Below are positions 35,018 through 46,700 of a DNA stretch of 64,000 nt, in pieces (the stretch's first letter is position 1; the number at the start of each line of letters is the position of its first letter). The stretch is from Breviolum minutum Mf 1.05b.01 (taxonomy: Eukaryota; Sar; Dinophyceae; Suessiales; Symbiodiniaceae), in NCBI GenBank assembly GCA_000507305.1, contig DF239847.1, positions 62,001 through 126,000 of the forward strand, in the 5' to 3' direction. The position numbers and the translations under genes are program-made. The notes beneath the pieces are model-generated. The model made no database searches and was not told the origin of the DNA. It saw only the letters and a list, made by a program, of their open reading frames with translations.

Positions 35018-38000
35018 GTTTTCCCTATGGATTTTGTAGAAAAACGGGTGGGTTTTCGGGTCTTGCGCCGTTGGTTTTGACTTGGGTTTTGAACTTTTTC
35101 GATCTTGGTGTTCTACTGGGAAACAGTTGTTTGAATCATATATTATATATATTTTTGTGGCTTTGGCGTTTTTGTAGAGAGACAGGTGTTTGCAATATAA
35201 TTAGTCATGTTTTTTTTTTTCTGACTTTGTGTTTTCTAGACTACCAAAAAAATGTTGTTGATAGCTTGCAGCTTCACTTCGTTCCATCCTTGTTCCATCC
35301 GCAGGAATGAGTGTGAGCTTCTCCACAAAAGAGGTTAAAGATGAACCAGTATTGTAGTAGTGGGTTTAGGGCAAATTTGGTGCAGCTACCAAACCAGGGT
35401 TCAACCCACGTTTGGAAATATCAAGGGTTCTTTCTTTCGTGGCGCTTCTTTGTACTGGTGGCAAATAGTATCGTTTAAAAACTCCACCTGGGAAAACCCA
35501 TAAGATGGAATCAACTGACCATTTTCCCTTTTGATCCCGTCAATAGGTAGGCTGACCCCAATAAACATGTATTACAAATAACGAATGAACAATAAACAAA
35601 AGCCTCCATATATAAATTGTATATCCAACAACCATTTATATAGTAATGAATAGGACTTGGGTGCCCAATATGTTAAAAGCGTTAAAAGGTAGGAATCCCA
35701 GTGAATCCCATCGGCCGTTTCTGGCTCCATGGGCCAAACTGGGCAAAAGGGGTTGATCCGGGCGCTTCTGCGCCCGAATCCCCGATCCCCTGGGTTTCAC
35801 CGCGTCGAAGAACATCGAAACTGACCAATGTTCTAACAACAAACATATGTCAGGATGTATGTACTTGACAATGATGATGATTCAAACATGCAAGTTGTGA
35901 TTTGTTTGACGTTGGGGGTAGTAGATAATGGTTCTAGAAGGTGACAGCTTTCGCTGGTTCAGCATTGATCTAAGATGATCTATGCTTTGGGAAGTAGGTG
36001 ACATAGCACTTGAACATGTGCACCAGTGTTTATCACAACTCTTCATCCATCCCTTGATTCTCACCTCAAATGCAGCAACACAGATCGAGTTCTGAACCCC
36101 CATGCATAAAAATGCAAGAGGTTGCCATGAGTCCAAAAACAATTCAGCAACAGAAAACACAGATGTGATCACCACCAGAACCTGTTTTTTTTTGCAGTGG
36201 CCATGAGTGGCCACAGAAAGGAAGATGTTTGCGTTGCTGAAGGTGCCATGTGATCCTCGGGATCGCAGAGAGATTTTTTTTGGACATGTTGGCTTTGAGG
36301 CTTTGCAAAGGCAAGAAAGACAGCTAAAGTCGGTATTTTGATACATTTTTCCCCCCGTTTTTGGAGAGGATGACCATTTTGACTATATACACCTACATGC
36401 CGTTATGTAGAATTATATAGATTTATGAGTCGGAACCACCACCTGGTACGTATCTGCAAACTATACACATGACACTTAAATTGAGCTAGGGATATTATAT
36501 CTTCTTCATGTTTTCAAAGCGGCACTGCAACTGCAGAGGCCTTCTTCACGCTCCTTCCGCTACTTTCAGGCCTTGACACTTTGGCATTTTCTGGCTGATT
36601 ATTTTCCGTTCATTAAATTGGAATCTTTAGGGGGAATCTTCGCATTCAATCGCTGGTCATGTCATGGAATTGGTCGGTTGGCTGAATCAAAATTACCAAA
36701 AGAATCATAGGAAACTCAGTTGGTTGGTTGTTGAAGATTAAATAGAAGGGGACTATACCTACATCCCTTTATTAAGGAACTGCTTTACTTACAAATTGTT
36801 CCAACCCTTATTTTCAAGTCTCCAATATGATACTACCTTCAATCTAAGAGGGGATTCCTGGTCGTTTTTTTTAAAGTATTACCCTCCCTGAAACTAACTA
36901 ACATAGCACCTGAAAATGGATGATTGGAAGACCAATTTTATTTTTTGGATAGCTTCCTGGCAGGTGTTATGTTACTTTTAGGGAGGGTATTCCATTGTTT
37001 CTATGGAGGAGAGCCGGCCACTGGCACATCGCGCTCTTGCGTCTCGGGGGAGTTGTGCGTGGTGACTGGCATCGTAGGTCTGGGGGACTGTCAGGGCTGG
37101 CTATAGGAACTACCACTAACTACCACTAACTACCACTAGCTACCACTAGCTACCACCAACTACAACCAACTACCTGGGATCATGGCTGATAGCAGCTGAT
37201 GGGCAGCAGTTTTGAATTTGTCAAGATTGATTTGAGAATTGGGAAATCGTTTGCCTGCAGCCTTTTATTGTATAGCCAAGCAAAGCAGTGTTGTGGAGGG
37301 GTCATAGCTTTCATTGTTTGTAGGTAAAGTTGATATCATTGATACCGCGGGATGAACAAAGAGTCAAAAGGAAACTTTAAAAGACCACTCTGAACACAAG
37401 CAAACCTGGGGGTTGCGATATTTGCTGTGACCAGTGATATATGTATAGTATATACATCATTCTGATGATGATTGTCTCCTTTTCTGTGAACTCCGCACTT
37501 GTTTTCCCTTCCTTTGACTTCCTTTGATCTCTTAGCTGCTTTTGTGCTAGCTTTACCGCGGCGGGGTCGTGTCAGGCACTGGCTTAGCAGATGGTGATTT
37601 TTTATCGGTGCTACCCCTGTGCCAACACCCAGTGGTTCCAGGGTGAGCAGAGTTGTAGCTGCAGTTCTTGATATCAGCGTAGTGATTAGGCACCCTGTTT
37701 AGGGTTTACCCCCCCGAAGTTTGACAGCTCGCCCCTGAAAAATGATGGGAAAGGAAGATTACTTTCCTTTTGGGAAGGTAACCTTTCAGGGGCTATGTTA
37801 AACAGCAGGGGTGTAGGGTTTCGGAATAGAAAGACACATATGAGTTTTTAAGTTGATTCTCCTCCGCAGTGTTGACTAAACACTATTTGGACATTGAGTT
37901 TTTCTTGGAAGGGTTGAGTCGCGTCCTTGTAGACATTGAAACAAAACAGAACTTACATGGTTGCTGCTGATGGTGTAAACGTCTTATGCAGAAAGCTCTA

Positions 38001-41000
38001 AACGTCATCAAACAATTTTGATGCCTGTGCTGCTGCCAGGTTCTATTGTTTCTGTTGGGGCTGCGAGTCAATTTATATTGACATATATGATCATATATCG
38101 CCAACACCTCACTCCCAATGATGGTCTAGGATTGAGGAATCCTTCCGAAACTACCTTGATGAATGTAAGGATCTACAATCCTATCTCTCATTTTGCAGAG
38201 TTTCCTGATTCCAATAACCTCAGAGCTAACCCATGACCTAGCAATGTCTCCTGCAAGAAGGATACCACTAGTTCCTTCTTGGACAATGACAGACATGGGC
38301 AAAATATCCTACCCCTAGACATCCAAACACCTTTAGATATTGTTTGGACAGCCACCCACCCCGCCAAAATTACCTAAAGCGTAACAAAAAAACACGGAAT
38401 CGCAGGAGGAATTGGGATGTCCACCCCATAGCCCATAGTTTCCTATATAGTTTGCTCTCGCAGGCGCCAGGTGCATCTCCAAACCTGCAATTTGAGTTCC
38501 AAGACGAATCTTCCGTGACACCTGTTTCCTCCCATCGATTAGCAAGCCAGGTTGTAAAATGTCTCTCAATAATGAATGATTCATGTCAGGATATCGGTCC
38601 ATTTTTTTGTGAATCTTCATCCATCTACATGGACTTCCCATTTTCATGTAGCTCCATTTGCAAAAGGTGATTCAAATAGAATCTACCGGATTCACCATTT
38701 GAACCTGAATATAGGCTTCACCGTTTGGGCCCTGGGATGATTCAAATTCTTAAACCGTGTTGAAGTCAATGGCAAAACGGTGATTGATGTGTTTGGTTTT
38801 CTGGGAATTTCTCTCATGCACATAAATCCAGCTTGGCAAATTATGATAGCTCAGATAGTGATGACTGATGACCAGATACAGACAAAGGGTTCATGAACCA
38901 CTTCTCACTAGTTTGCCCTTCCACAGCTCCACCGCGTGCCCTTTAGGTGTGGGGTTGGCCCTGTGTTGTTGGGAATGCCAGAAATCTCAGGGGGTGCCAT
39001 GAAAGGGAGACGCTGAGGTGTTACATGATCTCGATGTGTAGGTTTGGCACAATGTTTATCATCGCTTTTTTCCTATTTTTTTCTAGCATTTGTTAGCTTT
39101 ATATCTAGATATGTATATTGAGTGTTAAAAGGTTCTACCCTTTCTTTAAATCATATTTAGTCAATCATGTTTCATCTTTAATTCAACTTGAGGCTCAGAA
39201 CAGTATGATCTTCAAAACAATTTGAGAGTTTTGTAGGGAGGAATCCACCAAAATGGCAGGCATACTTACTGTAAGAGAAATGTTGTCTTTTACCTAATGA
39301 TCATAGACGTCCACCGCCGAAAGCTAACATGGCTGGCTGGAAAATCCCCAGGTTTGATTGGAAATGGTGGAGTTTCCATTGTGATGTTGTTTTTTTTTGG
39401 GGGGCAGCAGCAATTGCAATTTGAGTTTTTTTGCTTTGGTACAGACCTCCTGAGAAAAGCACTGGATTTTTAAAAAATCTACTTTCACTGAAACAGTCGT
39501 CTTTTCTTTCGATGAGATGAAGCCACAAGTGTGCTCCTTTTGGGATAACTCTCTCTCCTTCTCTTTGCCTTTTAGGATTGCTGTAGTGGCCATAAACTTT
39601 CCAAATTTCACGCCATTGTTGCTACGCAACATGTCAAACTTTGGGCAATACAAGTGAAACCCACAAGGATCAAGATCCTCTTGGATGATGGTAGTTTTCT
39701 CCAGGCTTTTATGGACAATATTATGAGCAAGCAGAGCAAGCTTGTCAGGAATTTTTGATGAATCTGGGATGAGTGAACTCATCCCTATTCACATATTTCA
39801 GACATTATTATCACCTGTGGAATTGAACAACATTTGTGACCAACTTACAATCCAACAATTTTTGGGTGAAAAAAAACAGCTTTCCAACACTTTTTCATCA
39901 CGGCCACCTCACTCCGAACGGATCCAAGAGGTAGCCGTTAGTTTCAAGAATCTTATGACCTAAACCAGTTTGGGTTGGGTCAAATACATGTAGAATATTA
40001 AGACAAAACGCCGGTGAAGAAACATAGCTGGTTGGAAAAAAACACATCAAATGATGCTGCTGCGCATTTGCAGATTTCTTTGATGATGTATTTCTTATTG
40101 AACATTTTGCAGATTTCAATCCAGTCACGTTTCGTTCGCATACAATTCCACCCTGACCTTCTCAGCTAATGGGATTAATGGGCTTAGCTCAGTCTATAAG
40201 CTGCCAATCCAATGGAACAATAGTAGGTGATAGAATGATACTGTTGATGGACAAAATCCTGCACCACCCGGGATGGTTAAAACCCAATAAATAATGGGAT
40301 AATCATCATCCTTGGTGGTGCAGGATTTCTTCCATCAACAGTATGAAGGGAATAAAAGAACTCAATGATATATGACTGCAAAAAGGCTACCCCCACAAAC
40401 AAGCTAGCCACTCAACATTTGCTGATTGAATAGGATATCTCCAATGAACCATTGGCTGAGATGATGATGTGGTACATTAATCACTACCAGACTTGAAAAT
40501 GAATCAATGAACTCGCAATTTCCTTTGGGTGTGGCTCTCAAAATAATTTTGTTCGACCCCCTTAAAATTCCATATCGGCTTTCCTACCAACAAAAAGATC
40601 ATCATATTGCATCATGTTATCCTCTTCATTTATTGGGGGGGTCTCCATTTAAATCCCCCAGTGGATTTGGAAATACCACCGAGTTTGCCTGGGGGATTTC
40701 CATCCCAGGCCTGGAGGCTTTGGTGAATCCCTTCCAGCCAGTTCGGGTGGTACGCACTTTGTGTGGCAGGGAAAACTCAGAAATCCACCACGAAAACGAC
40801 GATGGGAAACGAGCTGAGTGATCAGTGATTTGGGGCTGAGTGATTTGAGTGATCCCCCAACAAATACCCCCTTCATGAGAAGCGGAGAGCCCAAAATGGA
40901 ATCCTTCTTGAAATAAAAAAACATGATGGTGTTCTTCCTGAAAATTTCGCTTACTGTAGTTTAAGTCGTAGCAGTGGAATTACTGTGAGATGGCTCCTTT

Positions 41001-42296
41001 GAAAGTAAGAATGCTGGCCCTGGAAGTGTCTTTTTGGTAACATGCATGTGATTGTCGCGGAGGGTTGGCGTAAGGATGCGAAGGGTCATCTCTATGACAT
41101 GATTAGAACTAATCTGAAAAAGGTATTCGCATAGCTCACATAGATTGCTGGTTTAGATTGGCTAAATGTATGACCTGACAATTCAGCATGAATGAAGAAT
41201 CTTTACCAAGTATCCATGGCTCTGCTTTCTTCGGCAGAAACAAATGGTTTGTTGAAACTTCAATGCTTGTTGATACCTCCGCTTGCAATGGCCAAATGGT
41301 GAATCAAACATGTTTGAATGTCTATTGTAGTCGGTTGATATTGCGTATGGCTTTTGCAATATCTATGGGGAAAGCAAGATTCTTGGGTCGTTGATTTGGG
41401 CCGTCGTTGGTTTCCTTGGCTTCATAAGGTTGTTGAACATGTCCCATAGGATCCATGGAAGAATGGTATATTTACCTACATGAAAACCATAAAAGTCAAC
41501 CATTCATGAAGGTACAATATACCATGCATGAATGGTATGAGTATTGCCATGTATAACATTACCAGCGGAATAATTGTGTTTCGGAAGGATTGAACGTTTC
41601 AGGTATTAGTAATTATAGGATCGACTCCAAGTGCCTATCATCAAACCACAGTCAGATTTGTGACTTTGGGGGGAGATGTCGCAAGGAAACATTCAAAACA
41701 TCTTTGATAGTTAGAGATTCCCAGTGATCAGTTCAGTAGTTGTAGTTGTTATCCTGGAGGATTCCTTATCTAGGTGGTGGCAACTCATATATTTTTGGAA
41801 TTTTCACCCGGATCCCTGGGGAAATGATCCAATTTGACGGTTGCATATGTTTCAATAAATGGGTTGGTTCAGCCACCAACCAGTTCTCATCCTTCTATCT
41901 TTTCCGTTTCACTGTTGATTTTTTCATCGCTGATTCTCCAGGCCTGGTGTGCTTCTGGTTGATGGAGGTGAGTTTGGATGCTTAGAAATTGCAGTGTGCA
42001 TTGGTAAAACACTACCAACATGAAAAGCAGTGGTGAAATCATACACCAAAGATAACACAATGATCCTGATGGAAACTAAGGTACTATCCAGCCTTGTGTT
42101 TCACAACTCATTGACGTGACACCTCAGGGCATGTCAACCAAAACACGTGGAATGTGAGCCTTGCATAGATGGTTCTTTGTTATTCAGAAACATCCTGAAG
42201 CAATAGTAAAGTTTGTTGTGTTTTTTGATAGAGCAGCCACTGATGATGATGATGATGATGATGATGATGAGGATGATGAGGATGATGAGGATGATG

Positions 42297-42347
<51 letters not shown>

Positions 42348-43653
42348 GTGTCCAAGAGACCATGCGTATCGTAGGCCTTCATATGGCTAAACATGGATAG
42401 CAACATGTAGCCGCGTTAAATTCGTTGATTACAAGGTTTCAAGAAGTGAACGTCAAGTTGAGACTGTGCTTGACACTTTCACCTTCTTTAACCACATGCA
42501 ATGATCATAAAGTTTTACCGGACGATCACTGATTTTATGATCATCCTTATAACCAGTGGGACTTTAAACAATCACATATCATCCCAGCTTTCCTGGTTTA
42601 ACATGTATTACATGTATAACATGTCTCATGGGATTTTCCCCCGAACTTGGCATTGGTTTTGGATTTGGGAGGAGGGTGGCGAAAGAAAACATCCAAATCA
42701 CCATTGCCATTGGAGCAGTTGGATCCACAAAAAACCGAGGTATCGTTTATGCTGGTGCAGTGGCGTGGGCGTTTGTAGCGGCCTGTCCTATTTCAATACC
42801 GATGCCGGGATCTCGGTAGGATGCATCAGGATTTTGTTCTTTTTGATGTGGGAAGGGCTCAAAAAATGGAGCATTTATGAAAATTCCCTCAAAATGTTGC
42901 ATGGCACATTTTTTTTGATTGAAATCTAGCTATAAATCTTGTCAAACCCAACAACATGAAGGCTTCCCGTTTCGTCATGGTTGGTATCCGTGATTTTTGT
43001 GTGAAAATCTCGCAGATTCTTTTTGCATCCCCCGATCTCTGGCTTTGACAGATTGGCACCATGACAGTCACGGGGCCTATCTCGGGTCTGGCAGTGTGCG
43101 GATCTCAAGAGGTGAAAAACGCACTGGTGCAAAAAATCCGTCGTGGTAGACAATTCAGAAGGTAGAATATATATATGATATGAAGCCGTTTTTCCCAGGA
43201 AGACCCTGTTGATTCTAATGTTGTTCAGGCATGGCTATGGCTCAGAATGATAATGAATGAAAATGATGACTAAGCCCCACAAAATGGATGATGAGGAAGA
43301 TGAATTAGAATTAAAATCTGTGGTTTTCTTGGTACCCTCAATTTGAGCAACATTTCCTGTCAAGTGATGCATCCTCCATTTTTTGTGAGTCAGTTTCCAG
43401 GTCAATCTCGTTAAAACCTTTCAAGAAAAGAGAACATGTGGTGTTTCGGCCGTGGGAGGAGGTCGTTTGTTTTTTGTTTCGCATGAAAGGAAGACGCTGT
43501 TTCTGAAAACTATACGACAGAATCTCCTGCCCGAACATGTTTTTTCAGATGAAACTTGGATACTGTAGGCCTCAATGCACATCGTACTCATCATTCAATC
43601 CTTGGTGATATCTTTTTCTCCGTCATATCCGAAAGAAATGACGACCACCAGCG

Positions 43654-43713
<60 letters not shown>

Positions 43714-46700
43714 GCTATTTGGGTTGATTGTATTGTTTTGTTTTGGAAGAGGAAGCATGTGTCATTTAACAACCCGAGGACTTGCACCAGCGGGCAGCAT
43801 TGTGTGGTGGCCACCATTGACGGTGTCTACTTACAGGATCCCACTGTTACTCCGTCCAACGATGTCCGAAGCCGCCAAGTCTAGGTCCCTTAAAAGGTCC
43901 ATCATGGCAGGCAGCATGTAAAGGCGTAGATATACTTTCATACAAAGGAAAACAGAACTTTTGTAGATTTGTATGTTGAGAAGAGGTGTGAAATTACAGA
44001 CAACATGTTTCCTGATGGAATATCTAAATACGTATACAGTATGCACATGCACTGTATGTGTATGCTATAGTACAGCCAGTGAATATGGATAGCTTCTCAA
44101 GACTCACATCGCGACTGGTTGAGTTGAGGACGGAGATTCGGTCATGGTCCTCACTGTGTGTGCGGGCCTGCCAGCCGGGAAACCTGAAAAAAGATATACG
44201 TTCGTTATTGCTTTTCTTCCGGAAGAAAAACGTAGGGTTCTGGTGTTTTGGCGAAGCTGCAAATGGCGAGGTTTTTCGGTGTGTGTTCGGGACGGTGAAA
44301 TGAATTCACCCAGATTGAGGATAGTCTTGCTGTCAAAGACTTGAAGAAGTCCTGTTGCACATGTGAGGTAAGAAAGTTTTTCCTTACATTCTGTAAGACT
44401 GGGTGTATGAATGGTCCCACCATACGGTGCCATTGATGCGACAATATTATATCTTTGTGCATGTTTGCAATAACGTGAAAGCACTGGGATGCATACTTTG
44501 AGCCAGAGTCTTTGTAAAGCAACCTTCAGTCTTTGCTCATCAGGGGCAAAAGATATCAAAAGATGGTTTTGATGTCCCAGATTCATGCTCCAATGCCCTC
44601 TTTATTTGGTAGGGGCGTAAGAAGTTTAATGTGTAAAGACATCTGATCGGCCCGGTGATGTTGGTGACAAAGTGATTTTCGCTCCGGTGAACTAAGATAG
44701 CTAGCTGGAAATCCCCCCTTGTTTTAGGACTTTCATCTAGAAATCATGATTTAGTCGATCGGAAGGGTGAACGTGACTTTCATTTGTTGGTCCACGGAGT
44801 GGGAAGATACACGAACAAAGTACGGTGGTAGTCTTGACGTTTCATGCTGATATACGATGCGTACATCGCTGTCCTCATGAACATATAAATGCCCAAATGG
44901 TATTGTTTAACATTTTAGGGTTACCGCCTAATTTCATATTCTATATTTTTGGGGATGATTGTGCTGGGTGTTGTCCATCACATCCTGATACCGCTAAGAT
45001 CAATGGTTTTCCCAACGGCGCAAAGACCAACACTGGTGCTCTTCAAGGACGAGAACATAGCTGCTTGACAGACAATAGGATCGTCAAAGACCAGAAAGAG
45101 AGCCCGTTGAGGGGACATGATCTGAAATTGAAAAGTGTGGTGGTTTCGGAATTACATATTGATTCTCCATTACAGAATCCATTTGAATTCCAACACCACC
45201 AGGCCTTGCCTACCAACAATTAAGCTTTAGATATCTTTAGGTGACTTGTTCGAGGGAGCCAACCATCATTAAACATCCCTGGAACCATGAGGTTGGGGTG
45301 ATGTCGGGATCCACAGTCAGCCCACACTCGAGGCGTTGAGACTGGCTGACAGACACGCTTCATGACCCTAATTCTACATTGAAACAGACAGGCAAATACA
45401 CAAAGAGGTGAGATTGAAGGGCATTGACATTGAACAATAATATGGACGTGTATAGTATATAGAGAGTAAACACACACTACCCAACACATTAATTTCTATG
45501 TCAAACTAGATTGTGCATATCAGCACTGTATACCAAAGATTTGCCATCTCAATGGTACAGCATACCTTCTGTCAGCGTCAAAGATGCTTCTGTGCTTGAA
45601 CTGTTGGAGGTATCCAGTTTTTGTTTGTTTTCACGGCCCCCCAAAAGATCATATATATAAGATATATATATATATATCTTAGACTATATAATACATGGTC
45701 CAGCCGGTCCAGCCCTTTTTTTGCTGATTCGTTTGTATCAAGCCGCACTTGCCCATGGTGTAAAGCTCAATTTTGCAGTGGTGCTTCGCATTGAAGTTTG
45801 AATGTGGATAGCACATCACAAAACCAAACACTCAAGGTTTTTGTTTGGCTGGAATCGACCATCACAAGCGAATCATTTCCCAGCCAGGGTGTCAGGTTGG
45901 CTATAGAAGCCTGACACGTTAACTTTGTTGAGGACTCGAGACCATTGTGATGGACAATCATTCACGAATAAATTTGAGATACGTGAAAGCCTATAACACT
46001 TGGGATATGATGCTATCCATTGGACACCGGTGAAGGTTTTTTTTTCCCCAGAAATTTTATTCCAACCTCTTGAGAATTTATTCCAGTCCCCAAAACCCAC
46101 TCTGAACTAGAAAGGAGGCCTTACCAATTGAAGGATGATTGTTGACCAGTTTCCCTTTGTCAAGCTTTATTGTGACCTGGCAAAGTGTGACCAGATTTCG
46201 TTTTTTCTCAGGCAAAGATTTCAGCTGTGGGTGGAGATTATGCACTGTGCTGGTGCGCTAAAGGAGCCACATGTAGCGAGGTGGGCGACTGTAGGGTTCT
46301 GCAATGGGAGGACCGCAGAGTGATGACCTTACAGTTTGATAGGGAAGAGAAGTTTTTGATTCTCAAAACCTTCAATTTAAAAACCTCAAAATCTTCAGTT
46401 TGATAGCGAGATGTTTAGGAGACTTCATGTTCCATCAAATATGGAACCAAGCAATGTACACAAGTAATGCTGTACGAGATCTGGCAAATGTCTACTAGTC
46501 ATTGCGATGTTGGCAGACCGTCGTATTGTATACATGACGAATGAACAGACCATTTGTTGCTCCTAGCTCACCTAGACATGTCGCCGCAAAATTGAGAGTG
46601 AGGCCAGCAGCAACAACTGCATTTCTACATGACATGGACATAATCCAACTCCAATACAAGCTACAAGTATAAGCACACCCCACAATCTGACAGTGAAAAA

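Noticed and set aside
38040-38080. Possible module exon (FYCFCWGC or GSIVSVGAAS)
   Set aside because: Two frames each give a partial resemblance to the CWC or GP box, but phase and neighbouring boxes do not fit either.
42161-42400. ORF with a long Asp/Glu run
   Set aside because: It is the translation of the (GAT)n microsatellite and has no other coding support; the opposite strand is equally open.
43556-43921. ORF with a poly-Gln run
   Set aside because: The run is the (CAA)n microsatellite in an intron. The real exon at 43750 is in a different frame.
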